Origin: Phycisphaerales bacterium
GTDB taxonomy: Bacteria; Planctomycetota; Phycisphaerae; Tepidisphaerales; Tepidisphaeraceae
Length of the DNA stretch: 47,226 nucleotides
NCBI GenBank assembly: GCA_028291615.1
Contig: JAQGHM010000201.1
Location: 1 to 47,226 of the forward strand
Reading direction: 5' to 3'
This document shows, in pieces, positions 1 through 7,921 of the stretch. The stretch's first letter is position 1. Every line of letters starts with the position of its first letter. The notes beneath the pieces are model-generated. The model had not been told where the DNA came from. It searched no databases and saw only the letters and a program-made list of their open reading frames with translations. The position numbers and the translations under genes were made by a program.

Positions 1-29
1 CCGCTTTACGTTGAGGGTCGGCTGACGTT

Positions 30-53
30 CCGCGAATATTTGCGGCCTACTAT
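30..53 (+). promoter_or_regulatory. near-palindrome and possible -10 box upstream of the phosphatase gene
   Basis: A 16-base near-palindrome (CCGCGAATATTTGCGG, one mismatched pair) at 30-45 is followed at once by TACTAT at 48-53, a reasonable -10 hexamer about 60 bases before the ATG at 114. No convincing -35 box was found at 16-18 nt spacing. This could be an operator-overlapped promoter, but the evidence is motif shape only. Confidence 0.25.
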
Positions 54-113
54 TCGTTCAACGTTCGGAATGGAAGGGGTAGGATGTGGTAGAGCTTTTC
101 GCGTGATCATGCG

Positions 114-2015
114 ATGGAAGACGCCGCCAGAAAATTCGCCCGCCGGATCCTGCTGATCCACCTTGCGCTGCTGGTCGCGGTGATCGGCCTGGTCTTCTTC
201 GCGTCGCGCGAGGTGTATCAGGAGACGCGGGCACAGGCGACCGAGCAGGCGAAATCGCGGCAGGCGCTGCTGGCGGCGCAGACGGCGCGGGGGATCGAAG
301 CGTTCTATCACTCGATCTTCAATGACCTGGACCTGCTCCGCCAGGCCGATAAGGACGAGGGGGACGACACCGAAAAGCCGACCACCAACCCAGCGGCGGG
401 CGGGTTGGACTGGCGACGGTTGCTGAAGCTCGACGAGCGCCCGAACGCGGGCAACGTGGCGTTCCAGACATTTTTTGGGGGCATCCTCTGGAAACAACTC
501 GACGGGCGCGTCTCAATTCTGTTCGCCGTCAATCGCGATCGCCTCAAGGGGAAGGACCTCGAGAAACAACTGGAGAAGGAAAAGTTCACGATCCAGTTGA
601 TCGGCACCGCGGACAAGCGATTGAGCGAGAAGGAGATCGTCCTGAAATCAGCGGATTGGCTGAAGACGATCGAGAAGCCGCACATCAGCAGGTTCCAGCA
701 GTACGAGGTGGAGGGTGAGACGATCGGCCTGAACTTGGTCTGCGTGCCGGTGTCGCAGAGGAACCCGCGGCTGTTGGTGGCGGCGGTGCCGATCCACATC
801 GCGCAGGCGCGTTTTACCGACAAACTCAATACTGACGGCGATTCGACCAGCGCGTTTTTGTGCGATGAGTTCGGCACGATCATGATCAGCAGCCATCCGG
901 CGCTGATCGGGCGCAACGTGGAGTCGTTCAAGGACGATCGCTTGCGCGAGCTGGCGAGCGGTTACCTGAGCAAGGGGAAGCGCGGCGTGGAGAGCATCCA
1001 GACCGATTATGTGCTGGCGGGCCAGGCGTTCCCGCCGGGGATGGTGGCGATCGAGCCAGTGAGCATCGCGGGGAAGAAGTGGGAGTTCATGGTCACCACG
1101 CCTCTGTCGGACGTGGACGCGGTGGTGAACCGGGTGTTCAAGCGGGCGGTGTTCTGGGCGGTGTTCGTGGTCTGCTCGATGACGGCGATCTTGTTCTCGA
1201 CCGCGATCCAATTAATCCGGGCGCGCATCCGCACCGAGCGGGTGCGGAACGACCTGCTGACGCGCGAGCTGACGCAGGCGCGCGAGATCCAGCTTGCATG
1301 GCTGCCGCGGCAGGATCTGGCGTTCCCGGCGATGGACATCGCGGCGGTGAACCAGCCGGCCAGTCACATCAGCGGGGATTTCTACAACTGGTTCGAACTC
1401 CCCGACGGGCGGACGGTGGTGACGATCGGCGACGTGACCGGGCACGGGCTGTCGGCAGCGTTTTTGATGGCGACCACGCAGCTTCTCGTGCATACGACGA
1501 TGTTGCGCCTCGAAGACCCGGGCAAGACGCTCTTCGAGGTGAACAAACAGCTTTGCACGCAGGTGTTCAACGGGCAGTTCGTGACGATGCTGGTCTGCGT
1601 GATCGACATGGAAGCGGGCAGTCTTGAGGTGGCGACGGCGGGACATTATCCGCCGATCATGGGTGAGCACGGGGTCTTCCGCTCGCTGCCGGTCGAGCCG
1701 CAACTGGTGCTCGGCGTGGAGAAAGACACGAAATATCCCACCGAGCGCTTCGACCTGCCGGCCGGCGCCAGCCTGGTGCTGTATACCGATGGGGTGCTGG
1801 ACGCGCAATCGCCGGAGGGGAAGCGGTTCGACGTGAACCGGATCATCGATTCGGCGCGCGGCCACTGCGAATCGGCACAGGTGCTGATCGACAGCATCGT
1901 GGGGCGGATCAATCAGTTCCGCGGGGCGCGGGCGCTGCCGGATGATCTGACTCTGGTTTGCATTCAGACGCAGACGGAGGAGTCGTTCCGGGCTTCGGAA
2001 GCGATTTCTGTCTGA
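114..2015 (+). CDS. membrane-bound sensor PP2C/SpoIIE-family serine/threonine phosphatase (RsbU-like)
   Basis: A 633-residue protein. A membrane helix at about 11-30 is followed by a roughly 310-residue extracytoplasmic region that resembles a Cache-type sensor in size and place, then a second helix at about 344-366. A short charged linker with TREIQ/AWLP-type sequence leads into a PP2C/SpoIIE catalytic domain. That domain shows the metal-binding motif SGDFYNWF near residue 420, GDVTGHG near 439 and a terminal DDLTLV near 610. The family removes phosphate from anti-anti-sigma (STAS) proteins in partner-switching stress pathways, so the inferred role is coupling an outside signal to sigma-factor release. 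No STAS or RsbW-like partner is encoded nearby, so the target is unknown. No clear Shine-Dalgarno precedes the ATG. An earlier in-frame start would have to lie left of the window. Confidence 0.88.
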   Translation: MEDAARKFARRILLIHLALLVAVIGLVFFASREVYQETRAQATEQAKSRQALLAAQTARGIEAFYHSIFNDLDLLRQADKDEGDDTEKPTTNPAAGGLDWRRLLKLDERPNAGNVAFQTFFGGILWKQLDGRVSILFAVNRDRLKGKDLEKQLEKEKFTIQLIGTADKRLSEKEIVLKSADWLKTIEKPHISRFQQYEVEGETIGLNLVCVPVSQRNPRLLVAAVPIHIAQARFTDKLNTDGDSTSAFLCDEFGTIMISSHPALIGRNVESFKDDRLRELASGYLSKGKRGVESIQTDYVLAGQAFPPGMVAIEPVSIAGKKWEFMVTTPLSDVDAVVNRVFKRAVFWAVFVVCSMTAILFSTAIQLIRARIRTERVRNDLLTRELTQAREIQLAWLPRQDLAFPAMDIAAVNQPASHISGDFYNWFELPDGRTVVTIGDVTGHGLSAAFLMATTQLLVHTTMLRLEDPGKTLFEVNKQLCTQVFNGQFVTMLVCVIDMEAGSLEVATAGHYPPIMGEHGVFRSLPVEPQLVLGVEKDTKYPTERFDLPAGASLVLYTDGVLDAQSPEGKRFDVNRIIDSARGHCESAQVLIDSIVGRINQFRGARALPDDLTLVCIQTQTEESFRASEAISV

Positions 2016-2044
2016 TCTGGGCCGCCTCGCTCGTCTTCTCGATG

Positions 2045-2073
2045 TTGTTCCCCTTGTTGCGTTGCCCTATTAT
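2045..2073 (+). promoter_or_regulatory. sigma70-type promoter of serC
   Basis: TTGTTC (2045-2050), a 17-nt spacer and TATTAT (2068-2073) lie between the phosphatase stop and serC. This predicts a transcript start near 2080 and a leader of about 55 nt. The match and spacing are read directly; activity is inferred. Confidence 0.5.
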
Positions 2074-2135
2074 TCCCCGCTCGCGCTGCGTAGATCATCT
2101 TCGTGCATTCGATTGAACCAAAGGAATCGTTAAAC

Positions 2136-3215
2136 ATGTCCCACCGCATCTTCAATTTCAGTGCCGGTCCCGCGATGCTTCCGACCGAGGTGCTGGAGAA
2201 ATCCGCCGCGGCACTGCTCGACTTTCAGGGGAAGGGATTCGGCATCGCTGAGGTTAGCCACCGCGGCAAGGAGTTTGAGGGGGTTAACGACGAGGCGATC
2301 ACGCGGTGCAAGCAACTGCTGGGGCTGGGCGATTCGCACGATGTGGTCTTTTTGCAGGGCGGGGCGACGCAGCTTTTCACGCTGATTCCAATGAACTTTC
2401 TGCACGGCAGCGCGGACTATTTATCAAGCGGGGAATGGAGCAAGAAGGCCGTGTCGTTCGGCAAGGAGGTTGGCAAGATCAACGTCGTCGCGAGCAGCGA
2501 GGCGAGCAACTTCGACCATAGCCCGCGGCCCGGCGAGTGGAAGATGTCGAGCGACGCGGATTACTTCCACGTCTGTTCGAATGAGACCGTGCACGGGCAC
2601 CGCTTGCCGACCTGGCCCAAGCATCCAAACCTGATCGTGGACGCGAGCAGCGAGTTCATGTCCCGCCCGCACCCGGCCAGCGAATGCGCCCTGGTTTACG
2701 GCGGCGCGCAGAAGAACCTCGGCCCGGCGGGCGTGGTGCTGGCGATCGTTCGGAAGGACATGTACGCGAAGCAAAAGAAGACGCCGAGCAAACTCTGGAG
2801 CTTCAAGGAGCAGGCGGAGAACAAGTCGATGGTGAACACGCCGCCGACGTTTGGGATCTACATTCTCCTTGAGGTCTTCCGCTGGCTCGAAGCGCAGGGC
2901 GGCTTGGCGGCGATGGAGAAGCGCAACGCGACCAAGGCTGGCATGATTTACGACGCGATCGACAACAGCAACGGGTTCTACAAGGGGACGGTGACGGTCA
3001 AGGAGCAGCGGTCGCACATGAACGTGACGTACCGAATGCCCAGCGATGAGCTGACGGATGAATTCGTCAAGACGGCTGCCAAGAACGAGATGGTGGGGCT
3101 GAAGGGTTATCGCACGGTGGGCGGAATCCGAGCGAGCATCTACAACGCGATGCCGGTGGAAGGGTGCCAGGCGCTGGCGCAGTTCATGAAGGATTTCGCG
3201 TCGAAGAAGGCGTGA
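2136..3215 (+). CDS. serC: phosphoserine aminotransferase
   Basis: A 359-residue class V PLP aminotransferase. It converts 3-phosphohydroxypyruvate and glutamate to phosphoserine and 2-oxoglutarate in serine synthesis, and also serves in pyridoxine synthesis in many bacteria. The family opening FNFSAGPAMLP is at residues 5-15, the AEVSHRGKEF block follows, and the PLP-binding lysine is K193 in GGAQKNLGPAG. The family is about 360 residues, so the protein is complete. The ATG at 2136 is chosen because AAAGGAA lies 8-14 nt upstream and the homologous N-terminus begins there. An in-frame ATG-less extension back to 2103 would add 11 atypical residues. The gene is monocistronic, with its own promoter upstream and a hairpin terminator downstream. 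No serA or serB is visible here. Confidence 0.96.
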   Translation: MSHRIFNFSAGPAMLPTEVLEKSAAALLDFQGKGFGIAEVSHRGKEFEGVNDEAITRCKQLLGLGDSHDVVFLQGGATQLFTLIPMNFLHGSADYLSSGEWSKKAVSFGKEVGKINVVASSEASNFDHSPRPGEWKMSSDADYFHVCSNETVHGHRLPTWPKHPNLIVDASSEFMSRPHPASECALVYGGAQKNLGPAGVVLAIVRKDMYAKQKKTPSKLWSFKEQAENKSMVNTPPTFGIYILLEVFRWLEAQGGLAAMEKRNATKAGMIYDAIDNSNGFYKGTVTVKEQRSHMNVTYRMPSDELTDEFVKTAAKNEMVGLKGYRTVGGIRASIYNAMPVEGCQALAQFMKDFASKKA

Positions 3216-3241
3216 GCGAACCGGCGCGGTATCAGCAATGA

Positions 3242-3273
3242 AAATGACCGCCCGTTTAAAGGGGCGGTCATTT
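3242..3273 (+). terminator. strong hairpin terminator after serC
   Basis: A perfect 12-bp stem (AAATGACCGCCC at 3242-3253 with its complement at 3262-3273) has an 8-nt loop and A/T-rich ends on both sides. It can end serC transcription rightward. Because the stem runs through A-tracts and T-tracts it can also act leftward for the convergent gene at 3312. Confidence 0.8.
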
Positions 3274-3311
3274 CGTTAGAGTTCAGATTTCGCCACACAA
3301 GCTTCGCGCGC

Positions 3312-3560
3312 TTACGCCGCTTTCGCCGGCGACGGATCGTCGGTCACGTAACTGAACACCGATCGCACGTATGTCACGCCTTCCATCGCCATGATGATCG
3401 GCACCACGGCACTGGGGGCGGCGGCTTCGATGACGAAGTGATCTTCGTCCACGTTTACGACGGTCGTTCCGGTATCCGTGACGGCCGCGGCAATATCCAG
3501 CAGACCATTTCGGTCCGCATTGTTCCTGTTCACCACGATTAACACATTAGAGATCCACAT
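3312..3560 (-). CDS. small uncharacterised protein with a probable ferredoxin-like (ACT-type) fold
   Basis: An 82-residue protein that I cannot assign to a named family. Its predicted order of elements is beta-alpha-beta-beta-alpha-beta: strand SNVLIVV, helix NGLLDIAAAV, strand TTVVNV, strand HFVIEAA, helix SAVVPIIMAM, strand YVRSVFSYV. That order is typical of ACT-like or other ferredoxin-like ligand-binding domains. It has no cysteines and no membrane segment, so it should be a small soluble protein. The ATG is supported by AAGGTGAG just upstream and by a perfect TATAAT about 25 nt before it, which suggests strong, independent expression. It converges on serC. ACT domains often sense amino acids such as serine, but any link to serC is only positional. 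Confidence 0.75.
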   Translation of the reverse strand: MWISNVLIVVNRNNADRNGLLDIAAAVTDTGTTVVNVDEDHFVIEAAAPSAVVPIIMAMEGVTYVRSVFSYVTDDPSPAKAA

Positions 3561-3586
3561 AACTCACCTTCTGACCTGCCTCACTG

Positions 3587-3639
3587 ATTATACGCTTTTT
3601 TCGAGGGGCAGTTCTCTGCTACATGCGTTGCTGTAGCAG
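3587..3639 (-). promoter_or_regulatory. promoter of the 82-residue gene with an upstream hairpin
   Basis: On the minus strand a perfect TATAAT (3592-3587) lies about 25 nt before the ATG at 3560. Just upstream is a perfect 8-bp inverted repeat, CTGCTACA (3616-3623) and TGTAGCAG (3632-3639), with an 8-nt loop. It covers the expected -35 area and could be an operator. No good -35 hexamer is seen, which fits an activator-dependent promoter. Confidence 0.45.
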
Positions 3640-3712
3640 GGGGTAAGTTATGGCAAATGCGGCAATTGTGATATTAGAAAGAGGATGCTTTCCAATACCC
3701 AGCGCGGCACGG

Positions 3713-5590
3713 CTATTGGGCGAGGGCGGTCTTGATCTGACCGAGCTGATCGAGGGTTTTAACCAGCGTCTCGGTGGTGTAGACGCTGCTGATTTGGATG
3801 GGCTTGTCGTAACCGGGGACGTAGATGGCGGTGAGGGGGATGCCGCCCGTCGCAGTCAACTCCCGCAGTCGGGACCAGCCGGGCGCATCGTCCTTGGTGA
3901 GGTCGGCCTTAAGGGTCACCACGCCGTGGTCGCGCAGTGACTTGATGGCGGTCTCATCGTGGTAGACGGTGGCTTCGACATACTGACAGTTGAGGCACCA
4001 ATTGGCGGTGAACTTCACCAGCACGATTTTGCCGGCCTTGCGCGCGGCATCCAGGGTTTCATCGGAATACGGCACCCAGGTAACGGCGGCGGTATTTGAG
4101 GTTCCAACCGGGCGCGGGTCGAAGACGCCGCTGAACCGGCAGGCGACCAGAACGGACGCCGTTACGATTCCGACGGCAATGAAGGAGGAGATGCCGACCG
4201 GCCGTGCTTCTTTGGAAAGCTGGACGGTGCGTGCGAGGAGGTAAAACGCGGCCATAGCTGCCACCGGCACAACCGCCCACCATTGCCCCGCGGGCGTGGT
4301 GAAGCGACCGGCGGCGAAGAAGGCGGTGAAGGCGAGCAGCATGAAGCCGAGCATCTGCTTGAAGAGGTCGGCCCACGCGCCGGTGCGCGGGAACTTGCGC
4401 GCCGCCTCCGGATACGCGCTCAGCAGGACGTACGGGAACGCCATGCCGACCCCGACCATGATCATCGCCCAGACGCCGATTAATACCGGTTGCGATTGCG
4501 CCCAGAACATCACCGGCGGGAAGAGCGGACCGGTGCAGGGGGTGGAGAGAATCGCCGTCAGGATTCCCAACAGGTAGTTGCCGAAGTAGGTCTCGTGGCT
4601 CGGTTGAAATGCGTAGACGGTGCTCGGGAGGTTGACGTTCAGCAAGCCGAACAACCAGAGCGACAGGAGGAGTAAGACGATGACCATCCCCCACGCGAAG
4701 TAGGGGTTGGAAAACTGCTGGCCCCACGTGATCTTCTTCAGCACCAGGATGAGCACTGCCAGCACGGCGAATACGCTGATGATTCCTGCCGCAAACACGC
4801 TGGCCAAGGCAACCGTCTTGCCGCGATCATGCTTGGCGATTTCTGCAAAGCCAAGCACCTTGATCGGCAACATTGGCAGCACGCAGGGGACGACGTTGAA
4901 CAAGATGCCGGCTAGAAACGCGAACCCCAGCGCGGAGATCAAACCCCGATTTCCGCTTGTATCGTCCACCTTCACCGGTGGCGGCCCGGCGCTGTTCGGC
5001 GCGGCGGCGCCCTGCTTCACCGGCGCCGTCGTCGTCGACGATCGCGTGGTCGCGCCTGCCGTCGGTTTGTAGTCCTTGAAGAGCTCCGGCGAAGCGGCCT
5101 CAGTGGCCTCGTCTTTACCGACCACCTTCGTCTCGACGCTCCACGGCTTGCTCTCGGGAGCGAAGCAGGCCTTGTCGTCGCAGATTTGATATCGGGTCGT
5201 CCCCTTTAGCGTCAGCGGTCCCGGCTTGGCGTCCTCCGCCACCTTGATCGGGACGTAAATGATCACCTTTCCCGTGTAGATGTTAAGCGCCCCCAGCACG
5301 GGCGACTGTTCCTCCTGACCGGGCGGATAGATGGTATCGCCAAATGTCGCCCCCGGCGTTTTCTCAACCTTGAGCGTCAGGGCGATCAGATCCGGATCTT
5401 TGGGCGTGTGCGACTGCGAATGAAACCCCGGCTTGATGTCCAGCACCACCGCCACCGCCGCATCCTGTCCCGGTTGTAGGGCCGATCGATTGAGTGCGGC
5501 CGACACGGTCGCATTTTTCATCTGGGCCTGTGCAAACGTCGCACAGGTCGACAGGAGGACCAATAGCAGCAGGGGGAGGCGGCGGTTCAT
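3713..5590 (-). CDS. dsbD: thiol:disulfide interchange protein DsbD
   Basis: A 625-residue, three-part electron carrier that moves reducing power from cytoplasmic thioredoxin across the inner membrane to extracytoplasmic thiol proteins. A signal peptide (about 1-22) precedes an immunoglobulin-like alpha domain with a cysteine pair C137/C142 (ICDDKAC). A Pro/Thr-rich linker leads to a transmembrane beta domain carrying single cysteines C236 (VVPCVLP) and C352 (STPCTGP). The C-terminal thioredoxin domain has WCLNC (C532, C535). All six working cysteines are therefore present, and the length fits the family (550-620). It is divergent from an Rrf2 regulator. The ATG has no Shine-Dalgarno, and a promoter lies directly against it. 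A role in supplying reduced haem-binding thiols for the CcsBA protein encoded at 25-28 kb is a reasonable inference. Confidence 0.95.
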   Translation of the reverse strand: MNRRLPLLLLVLLSTCATFAQAQMKNATVSAALNRSALQPGQDAAVAVVLDIKPGFHSQSHTPKDPDLIALTLKVEKTPGATFGDTIYPPGQEEQSPVLGALNIYTGKVIIYVPIKVAEDAKPGPLTLKGTTRYQICDDKACFAPESKPWSVETKVVGKDEATEAASPELFKDYKPTAGATTRSSTTTAPVKQGAAAPNSAGPPPVKVDDTSGNRGLISALGFAFLAGILFNVVPCVLPMLPIKVLGFAEIAKHDRGKTVALASVFAAGIISVFAVLAVLILVLKKITWGQQFSNPYFAWGMVIVLLLLSLWLFGLLNVNLPSTVYAFQPSHETYFGNYLLGILTAILSTPCTGPLFPPVMFWAQSQPVLIGVWAMIMVGVGMAFPYVLLSAYPEAARKFPRTGAWADLFKQMLGFMLLAFTAFFAAGRFTTPAGQWWAVVPVAAMAAFYLLARTVQLSKEARPVGISSFIAVGIVTASVLVACRFSGVFDPRPVGTSNTAAVTWVPYSDETLDAARKAGKIVLVKFTANWCLNCQYVEATVYHDETAIKSLRDHGVVTLKADLTKDDAPGWSRLRELTATGGIPLTAIYVPGYDKPIQISSVYTTETLVKTLDQLGQIKTALAQ

Positions 5591-5597
5591 TGTCTAT

Positions 5598-5626
5598 ATA
5601 GTGCCAAGGCGGCGCGGCTATTCCAA
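5598..5626 (-). promoter_or_regulatory. dsbD promoter placed against the start codon
   Basis: On the minus strand TTGGAA (5626-5621), a 17-nt spacer and CACTAT (5603-5598, overlapping TATATA) end 7 nt before the ATG at 5590. Transcription would begin within a base or two of the start codon, so the message is predicted to be leaderless. Confidence 0.45.
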
Positions 5627-5639
5627 TGGTGCGGTGAAT

Positions 5640-5675
5640 TTGACCGCCTTTGGTCGAACTCGTACTATTTTAGTA
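5640..5675 (+). promoter_or_regulatory. Rrf2 gene promoter overlapped by a palindromic operator
   Basis: TTGACC (5640-5645), a 17-nt spacer and TACTAT (5663-5668) make a near-consensus sigma70 promoter 20-30 nt before the GTG start. The -10 box is part of a perfect palindrome, TACTATTTTAGTA (5663-5675). Its core ACTATTTTAGT strongly resembles the centre of IscR type-1/Rrf2-family sites. A repressor bound here would cover the -10 region, so autorepression is the simplest reading. Confidence 0.65.
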
Positions 5676-5695
5676 GGAATTGTTGGAGTCCTCCT

Positions 5696-6133
5696 GTGCG
5701 TTTATCAAAACGAACTGAATACGGCTTGCGGGCGGTGGTGCAACTGGCCCGGCTTTGGCCGCGCAACTTTGTGCAATCGAAGGACTTGTCTCAGCAGGAA
5801 GAACTGCCCAATAAGTTCCTGGAATCGATCCTGCTGGCGCTGCGGCGGGGCGGATTCCTGGAATCCAAGGTGGGCTCCGGGGGGGGATATCGTCTGTCAC
5901 GAGCGCCTAAGGACATCGGCGTGGGGGATTTGATCCGCCGGCTGGAAGGGCGGCTGACGGTAAAGGAGGGCGTCTCGAAGGGCGAGGCGTCGCCGGGCAA
6001 GGCGGCGGTGCGGTTGGTCAACGAAAAGCTTACCGAAGCGATGGACCAGGTGCTCGACGCGATGACGCTCGAAGAACTGGTCGAGCAGGTGAACCGCGCC
6101 GGCGGCGCCAATCAGGAGATGTACTACATCTGA
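5696..6133 (+). CDS. Rrf2-family winged-helix transcriptional regulator, without Fe-S cysteines
   Basis: A 145-residue protein. It has the Rrf2 opening MRLSKRTEYGLRAVVQLA, a recognition-helix region around residues 35-50 (LPNKFLESILLALRRGGFLES) and the wing SGGGYRLSRAP at about 62-72, followed by a dimerisation helix. Family members (IscR, NsrR, CymR) repress genes of Fe-S, nitrosative or cysteine metabolism. IscR and NsrR bind an iron-sulfur cluster through three cysteines in the C-terminal half. This protein has no cysteine at all, so it is more like the cluster-free CymR type, and its signal is unknown. The start is GTG at 5696 with GGAG 8 nt upstream. A palindromic operator in its own promoter predicts autoregulation, and divergent dsbD is a candidate second target. 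Confidence 0.88.
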   Translation: MRLSKRTEYGLRAVVQLARLWPRNFVQSKDLSQQEELPNKFLESILLALRRGGFLESKVGSGGGYRLSRAPKDIGVGDLIRRLEGRLTVKEGVSKGEASPGKAAVRLVNEKLTEAMDQVLDAMTLEELVEQVNRAGGANQEMYYI

Positions 6134-6136
6134 GGG

Positions 6137-6158
6137 CCCAGCCACTTCAGTGGCTGGG
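6137..6158. repeat. perfect palindrome between the Rrf2 gene and the DedA gene
   Basis: CCCAGCCACT (6137-6146) and its exact complement (6149-6158) are separated by two bases, immediately after the Rrf2 stop codon. There is no T-run, so it is a weak intrinsic terminator at best. It may be a dispersed REP-like palindrome or an mRNA-stabilising hairpin. Confidence 0.5.
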
Positions 6159-6251
6159 AAGAGATGACATCCCCCGTCGCGCCACTCGGGGTTCTCTGGA
6201 TTCTTCCCCTCGCCCGGTCGATGAACAGACAGTATCCTCGACACCCGCGGC

Positions 6252-6995
6252 ATGGAGATCCTTGGCCTGATCAACCTCGAGCACGTCGCCGAGCTGATGG
6301 ACATCGGCTGGGCGGGGTATGTCGTGCTGTTCGGGCTGTTGTTCTCGTGCGGCCTCGGGATGCCGCTGCCGGAGGATATCCCGCTGCTGGTTGCGGGGAT
6401 GCTGCACGGGGCGGGGAAGATGCACATGCTGCCGCTGGCGCTGGCGGCGTGGTGCGGAATCGTCGGGGGCGATTGCATTCTCTATTATCTTGGGCATCGG
6501 TTTGGCTTGAACATCACCAAGGTGCCGGTGGTGGGGAAGCACGTGACGAAAGAGCGCATCCTCCGCGCGGAAAAACTGTTCGAGAAATATGGCGTGTGGG
6601 TGGTGGCGGTGGGGCGGTTGTTTGCGGGGATTCGCGGCGCGATGGTGGTGGCTGCGGGCACGATCCGGTTCAATTTCATCAAGTTCCTGATCGCCGATGG
6701 CTTGGCGGCCCTGCTATCGGGCGGGCTCTTCGTCTGGCTGGGGATGAAGTTCGGACAGAACCTGCATTACATCTCGAAGAAGATCCATGAGTATGGGGAG
6801 TGGGTCTTCATTGGGATAGTGCTCAGTGCGCTGATCGTCGCGGGCTATTACTGGTGGCGGCGGTCAGGCCACCGGGGGGCAACGGACATCGCAGTGGATA
6901 CCATCGAAAAGGTAGCGGAAAAGGGAATCCACCTGCCGCTACCCGGCCGGTCACCGGAGGCGAAGGCGGGCAAGGACGCAACGGCGCGGGGATAA
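6252..6995 (+). CDS. DedA-family (SNARE-associated/VTT domain) inner-membrane protein
   Basis: A 247-residue polytopic protein. It carries the DedA/VTT hallmarks: an acidic entry segment GMPLPEDIPLLVAG at about 40-53, a glycine-rich helix with GGDCILYYLGHRFG at about 73-86, and the re-entrant arginine motif VGRLFAGIRG at about 122-131. At least four hydrophobic segments follow. DedA proteins are proposed lipid flippases or scramblases, for example recycling undecaprenyl-phosphate carriers, and they affect envelope stability and membrane potential. The C-terminal 40 residues are basic and hydrophilic and extend beyond the usual 200-220-residue core. It lies about 120 nt after the Rrf2 gene with a palindrome between them, so it is probably a separate transcript. 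The exact substrate cannot be read from sequence. Confidence 0.85.
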   Translation: MEILGLINLEHVAELMDIGWAGYVVLFGLLFSCGLGMPLPEDIPLLVAGMLHGAGKMHMLPLALAAWCGIVGGDCILYYLGHRFGLNITKVPVVGKHVTKERILRAEKLFEKYGVWVVAVGRLFAGIRGAMVVAAGTIRFNFIKFLIADGLAALLSGGLFVWLGMKFGQNLHYISKKIHEYGEWVFIGIVLSALIVAGYYWWRRSGHRGATDIAVDTIEKVAEKGIHLPLPGRSPEAKAGKDATARG

Positions 6996-7115
6996 TTCCA
7001 TCACGCAACGGCGTAGCTTTTACGCTGGCTTACGTTGACCGCCTCACAGAGCGGGTATAGGCTTAGGGATCGTTTTCGATCCGCTTTCACCACCCTTTTG
7101 GAACAGGAATTAACC

Positions 7116-7733
7116 ATGCCTTACACACTGCCGCCGTTGCCGTTTCCGACCGACGCGCTCGAGCCGCACATCGATAAACAGACGATGGAGATCCACCACG
7201 GCAAGCACCACGCCGCTTACGTGACCAACCTGAACGCCGCCATCGCCAAGCACCCCGAGCTGGACGGCAAGCCGATGCACGAACTGCTCAAGGGCAACCT
7301 GGCGATCGTGCCCGAAGACATCAAAACGCCCGTGCGCAACAATGGCGGCGGGCACCACAATCACTCGCTGTTCTGGGAGATCCTCAACCCCGCGGGCAAG
7401 TCAGGAACGACGCCGGTGGGGAACCTGGGAACGGCGATCAACGCGAAGTTCGGATCGTTCGACAAGTTCAAGGAAGAGGTCACCAAGGCCGGGGTAACGC
7501 GGTTCGGCTCGGGCTGGGCGTGGCTCGTCAAGCGCGGCGCGAACCTTGAGGTGATCAGCACGGCGAACCAGGACAGCCCGCTAATGGATGGGGCATTCCC
7601 GGTGATCGGCGTGGACGTGTGGGAGCACGCGTATTACCTGAAGTACCAGAACCGCCGCCCGGACTACATCGCGGCGTTCTGGAACGTGGTGAACTGGAAG
7701 GTGGCGGAGGATCGGTTTAATCGGGCGAAATAA
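7116..7733 (+). CDS. sodA: superoxide dismutase, Mn type by signature
   Basis: A 205-residue complete Fe/Mn superoxide dismutase, which converts superoxide to hydrogen peroxide and oxygen. The four metal ligands are H27, H83, D167 and H171, the last two within [20 protein letters not shown] and ANQDSPLM are the Mn-type discriminators: Gly in GGH, and Q152 as the metal-gating glutamine, where Fe enzymes carry it on the other segment. The ATG at 7116 has CAGGAA upstream and matches the family N-terminus ([18 protein letters not shown]). There is no signal peptide, so it is cytoplasmic. It is flanked by a weak promoter (TTGACC at 7035, TATAGG at 7056, only 15 nt apart) and a good terminator, so it is a single-gene unit. 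Metal choice is inferred from signatures and cambialistic use is possible. Confidence 0.95.
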   Translation: MPYTLPPLPFPTDALEPHIDKQTMEIHHGKHHAAYVTNLNAAIAKHPELDGKPMHELLKGNLAIVPEDIKTPVRNNGGGHHNHSLFWEILNPAGKSGTTPVGNLGTAINAKFGSFDKFKEEVTKAGVTRFGSGWAWLVKRGANLEVISTANQDSPLMDGAFPVIGVDVWEHAYYLKYQNRRPDYIAAFWNVVNWKVAEDRFNRAK

Positions 7734-7765
7734 GTCGCGGCGCCTCATAACTTGATGATCGACGG

Positions 7766-7791
7766 ACCCGCGAGGCGATCGCTTCGCGGGT
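7766..7791 (+). terminator. hairpin terminator after the superoxide dismutase gene
   Basis: ACCCGCGA (7766-7773) pairs with TCGCGGGT (7784-7791). The intervening bases continue the stem through GCGATCGC. A short TTCTTCG tail follows. Its place 30 nt after the stop and its stem strength support a terminator. Confidence 0.6.
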
Positions 7792-7827
7792 TCTTCGCTG
7801 CGCTGGGGTGAGGGAAAGGCAGTGAAT

Positions 7828-7833
7828 TATAAT
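7828..7833 (+). promoter_or_regulatory. -10 box for the two-gene envelope module
   Basis: A perfect TATAAT at 7828-7833 lies after the superoxide dismutase terminator and 40-90 nt before the candidate start codons of the next gene. No matching -35 was found, so the promoter may need an activator or another sigma factor. Confidence 0.4.
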
Positions 7834-7921
7834 GGTGCGAATTCGGGGATTTGTAGAGTGATAGTGGGTTTGAATGGATGCGAACGGCGGGGGGCAGCGG
7901 GACGTAGCGTTGGAAGGTTGC

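Noticed and set aside
7035..7061. A full-strength promoter for the superoxide dismutase gene
   Set aside because: TTGACC and TATAGG are only 15 nt apart and the -10 matches in 4 of 6 positions, so it is mentioned with the gene but not called as a separate feature.
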